Source: Reticulascus tulasneorum
Lineage: Eukaryota > Ascomycota > Sordariomycetes > Glomerellales > Reticulascaceae
NCBI GenBank assembly: GCA_001557505.1
Contig: LSAX01000007.1
Coordinates: forward strand, 1,240,001 to 1,304,000
Length of the DNA: 64,000 bases
Reading direction: 5' to 3'
Positions 1 to 12,330 of this stretch are shown here, in pieces; position 1 is the stretch's first letter, and each line of letters begins with the position of its first letter. Made by a program: the position numbers and the translations under genes. The notes beneath the pieces are model-generated. The model saw only the letters and a program-made list of their open reading frames with translations, ran no database searches and was not told the DNA's origin.

Positions 1-1636
1 GCATGACCACCGTCTGGGAGGCTTACCAACATTCCCACCTCCTCATCCTCAGCGCTGATACCTACGACAGAGCCCCTCTCAAGCCCACCGAGAAGGACAT
101 AATCATCAATCCCGCCGCACCCCGTTCTGACCGGGCCAAGGCTCTTCAGGCCATCCCTTCGCCGCGTTTCCCTGTCACTCAAAGTAACGGCCGACACGGG
201 ATCCAACGGGAAATGCGAACTTGCCTGGGACGGAGGCAGGTCATTAGAACCAATCATCATCCAAGGTCTTCACCTTCACCGTCCCTTGAGTGCATGCAAG
301 ATTGATATCCCGACTTCATCGCTCGATTATCATATCCGATTGTATCGGCGCGGAAGTTTGCCGAAAAAGGATCTAGCTCAATCGAGACGAGTCGGTTTCT
401 CGCATGGCGCATTAGCTGGTGACTGATAAGGCAAGCGTGGGAAACGGGAAAGTCTCGCGAGGTCACATGAGTGGGGCCTTAGTAAGCCGGGAGATCGCCG
501 ATCGGGACCTTTGCGAGCGACCCCACCAAAACGCATAACGCCAAGCCACTTGATGACATCAGTCCAAGCAACCCCTGAGCTGAAAGGCCTCCTCGCTAAT
601 TCCAAGGTACGCGGCGTCCAAACACGAGCGGTAGAAAAGCTCCGACGAACCTGGAGATCCCACTCTATGTATGCTCTTTGGCATTCAAGTGCCAGACAAG
701 GTTAGCAGACACGTAGGTTCGGCCTTGAGATTCCAGCGAGCATTAGGACGTTAGTACTCTGAACTTCTTGTCAATTGCCGTGTGTATCAATGTGAGAACC
801 TGTCAGTATACTATGTATGCTCTAGTGGGACTCTTAGCCGCAATACCCCCCTTAAAAGCTGCTGTGATGTTTTAGCCCACATCAAGCGCGTCCGTTGTTT
901 TGCAACCTGCTCGGCCGGATACCTCACTTGGGGAAGAACCACGGTTTAGATTACGGGCACTATATCTCTGCGAAAGTACCAATCCAACAAGAAGCCCACC
1001 ATTGGCAGGAGATACTGACAGTAAGGCGCCAGTGATCTGTTATCTCTGTGGCCGTGCTGGCATCAAAAGTTGGCATGCCGCCCCCCTTTGATGACATGCA
1101 TCCAGCGCATTATAATCTGAAAATGATAGTCGTGAAGACTCAATGCATCGCATATAGTGTTAATAAAAATGATTTTTAACAATCTGCCTACGGACTGTAA
1201 ACTGCTTCTTGCTCAATCCTTCACCTCGGTCATGCCGCAATTGGCCTAGGTAATTGTAGGGACTGTGACCCCCTGCTTGTGATAGTTATCGACGCCAAAA
1301 AGGTATCAACCCAAACGAAACCGAATCGCGACTAAAGACACAGCTTCTGTGATTGTCTTTCTAGTTTGGAGCTCTTGTATCAGCTTCCAGAAGTGCGGTA
1401 TCATGCCGAACATCCTGCGTACTCCATATCGTTAAGCTCAGCCTCCCTGAGCTACCACCATCCCGCATCAAATCCAGGAAACAGAACTGGGCTTCGATAT
1501 ACTCGGATCCCGCAAATTCGTGCCATGCCAGGCCCAATTACGTGTCACTGCATTTTGCATCTCCAAAGTCCGAATCTACTGCTTCGTCACAATAACGACG
1601 ATTCTCCTGTCGCAGTGGCCCTTTCTCGTATCTTCT
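1..1636. other. Gene-free left flank
   Basis: I see no supportable gene in this stretch. The open frames present (the longest reading is 3-305 on the plus strand) lack recognisable domains and lack partner exons. The segment next to 1637 is the 3' flank of the minus-strand Pal1 gene. Position 1 cuts into sequence that could belong to a gene further left, which cannot be judged from here. Confidence 0.6.
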
Positions 1637-3711
1637 CTAGACGGCAGTTCCTGGAACTGGAGCAGGAGCAGGATCGGAGGCTTGACGTCTTCGTCCTCCC
1701 TTCAGACTCTTGACTCTGGCCAACAAACCTCCGCCCAATGGCTTGCTCGGCGCCTCGTCAGTTGGCGAGGTGGCATCGGCCGTGGCTCTGCGCTCCAATG
1801 GACCGCCAGCTTCCGACCCACGTCTTGGAACTGGTGGCGGGCTGGTTGGCGACATGGCTCCATTGCCTGCCCGGCGCACCGAGATACTCTCTGGCTCCTT
1901 GCTGTACTCCGAAAAGAACGGGTTTCGCTCGCCCGCTGCGATGCTGGTCGCTGGGGGCAGGGCATCAGGAGATCTGCGTGACGAGTACACGCCTTCGGGA
2001 TTCGTCATCCGTCCCGAAGGTCCAAATTCTCGCGGTCCCTTGTTGATATTCCGGATTCGCTGGGCGAGAGATTTCTTGCGCTGTAGATTGTCGGTTGCCG
2101 TAATCTCGACCTGCTCGGCCTCACGTTTCTGGATAGCTGCCCGAGCAGCAGGGGTGCCCTCCAGAAAGGTCGAGGTACCTAGGCCCATAGATTCGTCACC
2201 GTGAAGAATAGAGCCTCGGCTCATGGGGTCGAAGACTGGCATTTCGCCCCGTGCTGGAGCGGGATAAACATAGCCATTGGTGTTCTTCCCTCCCTTCGAG
2301 TACTCTTTGAACGCCTCCTCGTCTGCGTTGCCCAGGAAGGTAGCATGATCCGGACGAGCGTTGAGTGGACCAGATCCACCGATTGAGTTGTTGAGCGAGT
2401 CCTTGGGGAAAGCTTGCATCGGCGCCCGGCGACTGCCCTGGCGATTTCGATGAGGATTGAGTGCATCAAAGGGACCATCATGGTGGAACACTGCGTGACC
2501 TGTTAGCAAACGAAGAACTAGTTGCGTGTTCAGATAGAATAGAGGCATACATCCTGTGCCAAAAATGCTTGTTGCATCCAGCTGATCGATTATGTCAAGT
2601 TTTCTGCCTTTCTTTGGTGGCTGGTCCTTGGCGTGTCGGTGTCGACGCTCTCGTTCACGGCGCCTAGCGTCACGCGCTTTCTTCTCTTCTTCCGTGAGCG
2701 GCTTGTCGCTTTCCATGATCGACGAGTCGGAGTTCCGTCGTGGGCGCCTCTCCATCCTCCGTTGCGGCGAGCTCGAAGGACCTGGCCGCGGGCCGCCGCC
2801 TTGCATTCGCTTTGCTCTCATAGCCTCCTCCTGCGATCGTGATGGTCGATGGCCAGGCGGAGGCCCCCGGCGGCCCGGTGGAACATTTTCTCTTCCAGGC
2901 GGACCCAATTGACGATTGATTGGAGGTGCCGCGCCTGCTGGACGCTCTGGTTTCTTGTCGTCAAGAGTTAAGGTGTCCTGCAGTTCAAAACTGTTAGTGG
3001 GGAACATGTTCCACAGAAGTCCAAACATCTCCTGAGCATTCATGCCAGGCGGTGTGGGGGTGGGCTGCTGGTGGCCCGTCACTGGCATTAGGGAAAAAAT
3101 GACGTACAAATATTTCCTCCGCCGTGGGAGACGACGCCTTGGGGTCAAGCTTCGCCGACATGCTGCCTGGTGTTATCAAGTTCGGTTGACTCGAAGAAAA
3201 TGCGGGATCGAGAAATGGGTTGCGGGAGACAGGTCGAGGAGGAGGGTCGTCGAAGGGGGAGGCGGGCGACGTGGTTTTGTTGAAGTCGGCCGTCGCTGGG
3301 GAGGCGGCGCGGTTGCGGAAGGGGTTATTCGAGGAGAGATTAAGCGTCAGCCCGGCAGATCGTCCAGGTTGCTGGCCTATTCCAAGGAACGGTCAGTACT
3401 TTGGGGGTGGCACTGTGCACGCGTATGACGACGTTGATAGGGGGACTTGAAACAACAATCTCTTCTACATGACACAACAGACTCACGGCTAAGTGGAGCG
3501 ATAGCAATGCTCGAGTTTGGTCGTGCTGTGCTCCCTGATAAGAAGGAGTAGTACGCCCCCAAAACAAACAAGGAAACGGGGGGGGGGGGGGGGGCGGACA
3601 AGAAGAGAAACGTAGCAGGGCGGCGGGTAAAAGCTTGGGACATCGCAGGTGTGTTGGGAAAAGGGGCTTGTTCCTTGGCTTACCTGACTGTGCTGGCGGA
3701 GCTGTCGACAT
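1637..3711 (-). CDS. pal1: Pal1 family cell-morphology protein
   Basis: Pal1 proteins sit at growing cell tips and endocytic sites and help keep polarised cell shape in fungi. Four exons can be read on the minus strand: 3711-3684, 3376-3108, 2977-2551 and 2490-1637, with frame kept at every junction (525 residues). Family hallmarks are NNPFRNRAASP near the N-terminus, TAEEIF joined across intron 2 to DTLTLDD, and a basic segment followed by DIIDQLDATSIFGTG. That last motif joins across intron 3 to LFHHDGPFDALNPHRN, the most conserved Pal1 motif. The C-terminal half is proline/serine-rich and probably disordered. The start codon was chosen because its 28-nt exon ends in a good GTAAG donor and restores the frame. 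Intron 1 (307 bp) carries a run of about 16 G. Intron 2 has a CCACTAACAG branch region. Family assignment is firm; exon 1 is slightly less certain. Confidence 0.9.
3579..3594. repeat. Homopolymer G tract in Pal1 intron 1
   Basis: A run of about 16 G on the plus strand (C on the coding strand) lies inside the first Pal1 intron. It is a simple-sequence tract, prone to length error in assemblies. It falls outside coding sequence. Confidence 0.9.
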
Positions 3712-6700
3712 TTTGCCTTGGTTGGGTGTGCTTCGTATGAGAACGGGCGACGTGGATGACCGTCGAGCAGCAAACTTGGTTTTCAGGGATGATTTTTTGG
3801 TTTGACCTCAATGCCCCCAGTCGCAAAGTTGCTGGTGCTTAATAAATTCCCTTGGGTGATCTACTTCTGCCGTTGTCGCTACGACTCACTGCCAGGACGA
3901 CTAGCGTCATACCATGCAGCAAACCAAACAAGCCGGTCAACCCACCAAAATGCTGGGCAGGGCAGTCACGGCGCCAGGTCGAGCCAGAAAAAAAAAGGTT
4001 GGCGTAGTCCCAAGAGTCTTTCAGGTGAAAGAAAGGGGGGGGGGGGGGGGGGGGGTCGAGCGGCGATAGTCAAGAATGCTGGGTAATGTTGCAGCCAATG
4101 CTGTGCCCGGCCTTCGTATCAGATCTCAAATATTGCAAGCTGGTATGCTGTGCGTGGAATTTATCCCGAGATTCGCAGGATAGACTCTGAGGGATTCTGT
4201 GAAGAAAAATGCAAGGAGGTTTCTGAGGGATTCGGAGGATGAATGGGAAGCGCGGGGGCAGGAACGCAGGAGGAGAGGTGTAGCAGAATTCGATATTCGC
4301 CGATCCTGGCTTCGCTTTCTTCTCACCGTGCTCGGACGGACCAGTGAAAGAATGACAAGGTAGGACGAGGGCGCAAGGCAATAATAATGGACTGGTGTGA
4401 CGTTGATTGTGTGATCCGAGATCGTGGAACCCCGACACAGACCCGGCTAGCGACTTTTGCGAGAGAGCCAAAGCTCCAGCCCAACCAAGCAAGTTAGCAA
4501 GATGGTGGGATCGTGAGAGAGGGACCGAGTCGACGACGGGCGTTAGTTTCTGATGGATCTGCCGTGGCCCCAACAATAACTTCGGTATGGTGTAAAGGAA
4601 AGGCTTGCTGTTTCGGTTCCGACAAACCCTCCTATGCGATTTATTCTAGGGCTGATTGCTGTGCCTGATCTTCTGTTTCCGTCTGTAGGTATCCAGGCCA
4701 GCTACGATGTTCGGATGAGGGGAATTTTGATGGGGGCCTTTTCGTGTTTCGCGATCGTCATGCAGTTAAGCAGAAGACGGAATTGCGAGAGTCGAGAAAG
4801 AGATGCGATCCGGGTGTATTTTGGGCGGTAAATAAGAAGCTAGCAAGAAAACGGATAGCCGACTGCGCTGGTCTCGAAGTCTACTATTTCCAAAAAGGGA
4901 GTGATGGTCGAATGTGACGGCGGTGAGGAGAGAGGGGAGTCGCGTATTATAATAGTCTCGACGCGGCGGTCGGATTAAGGACGCGGTGGGTGCAGGACGG
5001 ATGCGAGAGTAGAGGGGCATATAAGGAGAAGGAAAGAATGCACCGTCACGCAGGGTAATTGGTAGAGAGAAATAGGAGAGATGGGAAAAGGCTCCAGAAG
5101 GAAAGAAGAGAAGAAAGGCAAAGTAGGGTAAGGTGAGGCAGGTAGCTGAGAACAGTAAGAGTCCTGGTCTTCCATCACGAGCTAAGGTAGCCGGAGCTTG
5201 GTGGCTTGATCCAGCAAGCAAGCAAGCAAACAACCATCCCCATGCAGTCCCCCATCCAATTCCTCTCATCAGTAATAATCATTAGCCCATTCACGTAGTT
5301 AGTCAATCCATCATTTTACTCCTTTGAGCACTTCACTACGAAGTGCGTACGACTAGCTAACTGGGCACTATTTCTGTCGGAGTGTGGCACTAATCACAAG
5401 GCCGACACACGGGAACGGGATTCACCCACCCCCCCAGGGATGAGGAAGCACGCAGGACCCCTAATATTAACAGGGCCCTGATAATTACTGCTCGGCACAG
5501 GATCACTGCCCGCGTTCATCAGAAACAGACTTTGAGGGATACAGAACTTACAAGCCAAATTACCACAGAACTTGACGAATAATAGATGTCCGTTTACGAC
5601 AGGCAAGGCAAACATTAATTTACAAGTCAACAACTGAACCTTACGAATACGCCGTTCCAGCCCATGCCCCGCAAACCCCTCGAGCCGGCCGGACTTGGGA
5701 CGAGATGGCCAGCATCACAAGACCACTCTAGCAGCGCCTCCACTCGTGGGTTACGACGACTTACTACTACGTAGGTATGCAATGGGCAGTGTACGGTAGG
5801 TAGTTGTGGCTGGCGACCTCTGCCGCAAACGTACCATGTGCCCTCTTCTGGCCGCCTCCATGACCGTTTATTGATTGAGCCACCAGAGAATCCTACGACG
5901 TAATACCAGCACCTCATTCTCCTGGTAGAGCTAGCTGTACGAGTTCTGGCACAGACAACAGCCTCGGTGTCTCTCTCCCGTCCCAGATCATCCATCCTTC
6001 CCCAGAGTTCTCTGGCCCTCCGAGCTGAAGGAAAGGTGGGAAGACGAACGCGCTAGCTTAGCCCTGATTCGCCTGTCCTCGGTCAGTGACCCTGCATCCT
6101 GCTGGGGGAACCCTACAACGGCCGATCTGCGTCATGTCCAGCGATGCAACCTCGTGTTGCCCCCCCCCCCCTGTAGGGCTTCAAGATGGGGAAGAGGTAG
6201 CATCACCGCCCACCGTCCATGAGACTTGTCTCGGTTCTGTACGAAGTAAAGCTTCCAACAAAGCAATGCTTTTCTTCGTCACTTCATGACGCCGTCTGTC
6301 CGCCACAGATGCATCTTGGGTGGCGTTCAATAGTTTGCATCGGGCAATAATTGCCGCGATTCTTCCCGCCCAGACACGACACCCACATTGTGTGCCCCGT
6401 CAAAGAAATGACAGTTCCGTTCCAGACGGATCGTCAATGCCTGCCTCCTGCCAATCCGCCAGCCTTCCTCCGCAACCTGCAGAATCATGGGAGTTTATGC
6501 GGCTTGCTGCATAGTTACCGGGTTCGAGCCACCATGCTCTCCCCTAACATACGAGAGATCAGGCCTGGGTAATGTCTGACCGCTGGACCAGCGTCAAGAA
6601 ATAATGACCGCGATTCGGTACGATGTACACCGATTGCAGGGTGGAGGAGCACTCAATCGGTTTCTGGTGGAGCTGTCCCTCGACTACTTCTGACTAGAGT

Positions 6701-7304
6701 CTACGCCGTAGATAAGTTACGCTTAGCTGCATTCTTGACAGTACCCCTTTCTGGTAACAAGCTCGCCGTTCCTCATTAAAAAAATCCTGGAGATCAATCT
6801 CTATCTCGGGAAGTAACATGATTATCTCAAACAAATCGACCAGTCTGAAACATGCCTCGGCGCCAGCTGCCGATGCATTTTGTTTACTTTACGGACTTCG
6901 GAATAGACGTCTGCAATACGAGCTCTTCGCGCTCAAATACAGCCTGCCACGATGTGCCGTCGCCGTCCGAAAGGATGTAATGTAAGAGGACCCTGAATCC
7001 CGACCGGACTTTGTGCATCGCTGGATAGATAATTAATTAAACCCCTTTTTGGACCGTCTCTGCCGTCTGCCCCACAACGCGTGAGACGATTTGCGGGGTT
7101 CAACATCAGGGCCTGATAAACAGAATGGTACGGATTATTTGGCTTCATTACATACATAGCCTTGGCTAGGAAGATAGCAGTGGAGCGGTCTGTCCTTTCG
7201 CAAGGCGAAATCCCGTCTCCAACCTATTTGACCGCGTCACATCTCAGCCTCAGAGCCCGGACGAGCTACTTTTAGGACGGGGTATGCCATCAATCATCCG
7301 GGAA
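3712..7304. other. Gene-poor 3.6 kb between Pal1 and the SDR gene
   Basis: This stretch holds the upstream region of Pal1 and the 3' flank of the SDR gene. It contains a second long poly-G run (about 4036-4053), pyrimidine/purine-biased stretches near 5000-5150, a short GCAA repeat at about 5213-5230 and a poly-C run near 6161-6170. Open frames are short, lack domain signatures and do not chain through splice sites. I found no tRNA. Confidence 0.6.
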
Positions 7305-8288
7305 TCACCAAGGCAGTTGCAGCGGTGTTGGGAGCCCTTTGCCGAGTACCGTGTCAGCCATGCCGATATCGCCTGTGGAAACAAACATCACATTAGCATC
7401 CCCCCTCATGTGGTGTCGCCGATACAACAGCACTTACGCGGTCCTCTCGGCGCCCAGTACTCGCCAGTCTTGGATATGTCCAGCTTGTCCGCCCATTCTA
7501 CCACACTCTTGGCAGCCTCGTCCGGTGTAACCGCTATGTTTCGTCAGCTGTATCCTCGAACATTTCCTCAACCGCAAGCGACCGATGGGCCGCCAGAAGT
7601 GCGGACTTACCACCGCCCGAGTCCCAATGGGCATCAAACCCGACTCCCTTGGTCATCTCTGTGCGCATGAAGCCCGGATGTATGATGCTAATAATCACGC
7701 CCCGGTCCTTGAGGTCGATGCTCAGCAGCTTGCCGACCATATTGAGCGCAGCTTTGCTGGCATGGTGCGCGTAGTTTCCGCCGCCTTCCTTCTCGTGACG
7801 GAGCGTGATGCTTCCTGCCTCAGACGATACCAAAATGATCTTCGACCCTTCATGCAGTAGACCGGCGTGGACGAGACGGTGGACGATGACGACCGGCGCA
7901 ATGGAGCTTGTCGTGTACATACGCTGCTCGGCTTCCCAGCTAGGTCCCTTCTCGGCGGAGAGGTCTTCGAGAGAGAAATGCCCTGCGGTTATGATCTACT
8001 GTTCTGTCAGCTTCCTCTGCAGATGGTCTGGAATTCCGGAACAATGAGAAGAGCACTGACCACAGTTGACAGCGGCTTCGAGCCACCAAGCAGGCTAACC
8101 AAAGTGTCACCCACTCCAGAATCCATCAAGTCGATCCCCGGAAGCCATTTGACACTATCAGGAAACCCCTCCGGTCCCTCCTTGGACCTAGTGGTGCCGT
8201 AAACCGTAGCTCCTTGCTGGGCAGCGTACTGCTTGACCAAAGATGCGCCAAGGCCCCGTGTTGCACCAACAAGCAGTATTGGAGACAT
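7305..8288 (-). CDS. Short-chain dehydrogenase/reductase with altered active site
   Basis: This is an NAD(P)-dependent Rossmann-fold oxidoreductase of the SDR superfamily; its substrate is unknown. Exons read 8288-8061, 7995-7611, 7533-7438 and 7372-7305, giving 258 residues, the usual SDR size. The N-terminal dinucleotide motif is GATRGLGASLV (residues about 8-18), with ITAG (about 78-81) in place of the classical NNAG. The catalytic serine lies in ILVSSEAGS (about 130-138). The active-site stretch reads NYAHHASKAALN, so the residue four before the lysine is His, not Tyr; the only nearby Tyr sits two residues earlier. The C-terminus ends GLPTPLQLPW, typical of this fungal subgroup. All three introns have GT..AG ends and keep frame. 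No signal peptide is visible, so it is probably cytosolic. It does not overlap its neighbours. Confidence 0.88.
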
Positions 8289-9339
8289 GATGAGCGAAAT
8301 GAAAATGTTATCTTTAGCTATAACATGCAGGTAGTCCAAACATCCGTCGAAGATTCAAGTGAAAGCTATGTTTCCCACGCCGAGTCGCAGAGACACAGAG
8401 GGGTTCTGATGTAATCGACACTCGAGATTGCGGGGGCGATCCTTATCGATAAGGCGTTCGTTATTGCGGCATGTGCAAACACAATCTCATGCATTTTTGT
8501 TGCATTTTGTTGCATTTTATATAAGCAAAACCAGCTCTAGTGATATTAGGGGGGGTTCTTTTTAGTCCTAGAGGTCAATTTTTGCCACGCATGGAACCCA
8601 GATAGCCGATATCCTCAATATAGACCAGCCTAGGCAGTTGAGTCGTTCCTGGGGTTCTGTTGAGGAAGTGATCACACAAAGTCCGAGAATGACCTACCAC
8701 GACAGAGCACTATGCACGCCTAGAGTTTGGCCAGAGGTCTTCGAATGAAGCATTGGAATATTACGCAATGGTTTGGGTGTATTCTTCGCAACGCATGAAA
8801 AGTAACTCTGTGCTTCATCAAATTTGCCTTGACTACCACCACAACTTGGTCGAATCTATGCTTCGGCAGTCTGCTACAGTAATCACCAAGAGACAATGGC
8901 GAGACGTTATAGCAGCGCATTCTTCTTTCCCATCAATCTCGGCTGTATACTTGTGTCTTCGCCCACTCTTCTGAGAGCTCTACCGCCCAAACATGGCGCT
9001 CGCTGCACCATCAACATGCCCATAGACAGCGAGCAGACATTGCAGGAAAAAGCCAATCCTCTAGTTCTTAGTCTCGCACCGACAGATGCAATGTGGAACA
9101 TGTCCCCTCGCAGCTGTACAAATTCTACTGCTCTTCATGATGTGCATGGCTGAATGTGCGCGAGCTGAGATGCTTACACATCAAGGGAGCATCGCGGCGC
9201 TCACAGGGCGACGCAGACTAAACCTTCGGAGAGCTCCCTGGCAGTATAGCCCTGAGAGCATATGTAGTAATAGGGACTCGCCCGGCCATCGTGCAACAGG
9301 TCCCAAGGATGCTCTGGAACCAGGACTAGTAACCGTGGC
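8289..9339. other. Intergenic between SDR and FAD oxidase genes
   Basis: About 1 kb of upstream sequence for the SDR gene and 3' flank of the oxidase. It includes a T-rich stretch with three TTGCATTTT-like copies near 8493-8520. No gene or RNA feature is supported. Confidence 0.6.
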
Positions 9340-11129
9340 TTAGTAGACCCCTATTGCCTCCCCCACTACACTCCGGAATACTCCCTTCGGGTCGAACTTC
9401 TCTCTCACGGCCTTGAAGCGCGAAATATGCTGTAAAACATGAGCTCACTCGCACGAGATTGAAGAAAGAGGGGGCATTGGCTTACGCTAGGGTCCAAGTT
9501 CTTCTTCGTTTGGGCAAATATCTCCCTCGTGTTCTTCGTCCAATGTGGACGGACCGGGAACTCATTTATGAGCGTCGTAGCAAGATTGTGATCTACTCTC
9601 GACTTAATAATGCATCTTCATCTGAGAGACGTGAACACTTACAAAATGGCTCGTTAAACCGCAGCCTGTCGCCGATGCTGGGCCGGTAGCTCGGAAAGTC
9701 GAACATGATGGCACCTTTGGACCAATCAGCCCCATCGGAAGTATTGTATGTCACTTGGCCGAGGAGATCAAAGTAAGGCTTGCCGAATTTGATGTTGATA
9801 CCGCTGCGATAGGTTGACGTCATGAAGATGAGCTTCTTCTTCTCCGCATCGAAGAGCTCGCGCACCCGCTTGAGCAGGGCGTTTGCTTGGGTTATGGGGG
9901 CAGCGAGCTCAAGGGTGTAGCCATGGAGGCCGTATTCCCACTCCGGCTTCTGGTCTTTTAATAGTGAGTAGAGGGTCCCACGTGGAAACAGTGTCAAAGC
10001 ATATATACGCACCTGGATATAGGCCACCGATGAGCACATCGTAGTTCCATCCGTAGACAGGCCAGTCCTCGATCTCCTTGTTCGTGGCCTTTTCTCGAAA
10101 GTTTGGTTTCTCCCAAAGACCAAAAAAGATCTCCTCGGCAAGCATGTTCGATGTTGGAAGGTACTTTCCACTCTCCAGCAGGCCCTTAGCGGCAGCACCT
10201 TCGAGTGCGGTGATGGAGAATGTATTCTGGAAACCTTCTTGATCGCTGGCGTTGGTTGGCACCTCGTCATAATACCGCCAGTGGAATTTCTTTTTGTAAG
10301 GCCACCACTGCGCGTAATTAGCACTTGGCAATACTCACAGGGATACAAAGCTTTGAAGTTTACCCAAAAGTTGGCGGTTGCGTAGGGTGCGATCATGCCG
10401 TAGATATCGCCATTGAGCACCTCGTCTTCATCGAGGCTGTGGATACAGTTAGTCTGACTCGCATCATTAATGAGAAATTGCTACTCACGTCTTCTGCATC
10501 GCGTACAACTTGAAGTCTGGATAGATCTTAAACTTCATTCTGGCAATCACTCCGAGAAGACCTAAAGAGGTGGATGCGGCAAGCCAATCGTCACTAGTCT
10601 CGTCGCGCTCAATATGCCGTAGTGCTCCGGTGCCATCAATGATGTCCATTGCCAGTACACCAGCAGCAACCATAGAATCCTCCCGGATGGAAGAGCGGTG
10701 GGCGCCCATGGCAACAGAGCCGGCAAGAGTGATGTTCCAGTTGACGAGAGTGTATCCGACAGACGCGCCGCGCTCGTGCAACCACCCGGCAAGTTGGAGA
10801 AACGTCACACCAGCCTCAATCATCACCGAGCCAGCTTCCAAATCCAAATCGTAGATACCAGTGACCTCCTCCGTCCGTATAATGATGGTGTTGGGGTCGT
10901 CCGAGCACATAGTATCGTACCACATGTGAGCCTTCCCAGAAGCACGGACTTTCCTGCCCTCGCCGATTGCTTGTTGGACTAGAGTTTGCATCTCATCCAC
11001 GCTGGTGGCATTGTAGACGGCCAGGACATCTTTGCAAGCCGGGGAACCCTCTCCGTCGAACGTGTTGTAAGGAGCAGCGGTGGCGCCGAGCACGAAGGCC
11101 AGCAGTGGCAAACTGTAACGGAATCGCAT
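9340..11129 (-). CDS. Secreted FAD-linked oxidase, aldonolactone/xylitol-oxidase type
   Basis: This is a flavoprotein of the VAO/FAD_binding_4 superfamily with a C-terminal ALO (D-arabinono-1,4-lactone oxidase) domain. Members oxidise sugar lactones, sugar alcohols or related alcohols. Six exons fit: 11129-10489, 10436-10364, 10307-10013, 9954-9643, 9592-9486 and 9429-9340, giving 505 residues. Residues 1-19 form a clear signal peptide ending ATAA, so it is probably secreted, unlike mitochondrial yeast Alo1. The FAD-binding half includes NPNTIIIR-like strands and GASVGYTLVNWNITLAGSVA. The expected GxGHS flavin motif reads SGKAHMW: the His is kept but the second Gly and the Ser are changed. 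The ALO half carries NFWWWPY joined across intron 2. The terminus SRFKAVREKFDPKGVFRSVVGE is typical of the family. Its specificity cannot be read from sequence. Confidence 0.9.
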
Positions 11130-12330
11130 TTTGTCACTGTTGAATGAGGTTCGAATCCGAAACCATGCACAGGAAACTCTAGCAGGAGTGGAAACACGGC
11201 CGACGCTACCTCTATATATCGGTCCCTTTCTCGTCACGCAGCCAAATAACAGGGCCCCAAGTTCGTTGGCGCCACTGCCGAAGACCATCCCGAACCCTTT
11301 CATGTGATGCCGGCCACTCAGCAAGCAAAAACAGCACCGAAGAGGAATCACCGTAGCCAGAAGCAGATCCCGCGGATCTCGCCTGCCAGGGCAAGGCGGA
11401 GATCGCCTCGCAATTGGCAGTCATCTCATCCGAACTGGGACAGCCAAGACAGAAGTGAGCAGTGAAGAAAGGAAGGAGGATATGGGGCGATGTAACGCAG
11501 ACCAATGAGGTTACATAAGGGGCCGACAAAGTGGTTGTCGAAAACGCGGGGAAACGCCAAGGGTCAACATATCGGATGGCCGATGCTCATTGCTCGCTTG
11601 GGCGTGATGAGAGGATTGCTGTCGCATGTGTTTGGCGAGGTCATTGTATCATGTTTCCCGGGTTTAGGGGCGAAGGTTCCAAGTCGTTGGTAGAAGGGAT
11701 CTGGTTTAATCTTGAAGACTTGCCCAATGAGGGCGTGAGGATGCATTGTTAATATGGTGGCGTCGAAATGCGGGTCATTGGATCTGCGAAAGAGTTGGGC
11801 GTACCTGACGCACGGGCCAATCTGGGGGACACCAAATCGGGGTCTACGTTTGCGTCCTACCAAAAGAACCGCACTGGCTAAGGAATGAATCAAGGCTCTC
11901 TCATAAAGCATTGCGTTTGCTCAAGTCTTTCGGGTGGGGGGGGGGGGTGGTGTCGTACGTGCCTCGTGCCACCTTTAAACGCAATCTTGAGCAGTAGCAA
12001 ACTCGAGCTAGCTCAACACCTTGTAACTTCCAGTGTCAGGTATCGACTCGTGATCATCTCAGGCCTTGCAATGTCCACGGTTTCAATGTATTCAGGGACG
12101 CCATAGAAGGCATTCTGTCCGAGTTCTATGGCAGATGCTTCCTACTGTCGAAGTCTCAATTATGGAATACGCCTCAAGATATGAGTGTGATCTTTACCAA
12201 GGGCCAACCAAGCCTGAGCAAAGCTACCCAACAATGCTAATATAACAACAACTCATCAATCCTATAGAAGTCTCCAGCAGAACATGACATTCGGCTTACG
12301 ATATCAGTCCGATCTTCAACAGCCTAATGC
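11130..12330. other. Intergenic between FAD oxidase and RBR genes
   Basis: Upstream region of the oxidase gene and 3' flank of the RBR gene, with a poly-G run of about 12 near 11937-11948. A GGTTCGAATCC string near 11150 resembles a tRNA B box, but no A box or cloverleaf surrounds it. No gene is supported. Confidence 0.6.

Noticed and set aside
3..305. 100-codon frame at the left edge
   Set aside because: No conserved motif is recognised and no acceptor clearly defines it as a last exon; it could only be judged with sequence to the left.
6515..6535. GGGTTCGAGCC string resembling a tRNA B box
   Set aside because: No matching A box, acceptor stem or anticodon arm can be folded from the preceding 80 bases.
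11145..11165. GGTTCGAATCC resembling a tRNA T-arm (plus strand)
   Set aside because: The T-stem does not pair and no A box is present; it lies just upstream of the oxidase start.
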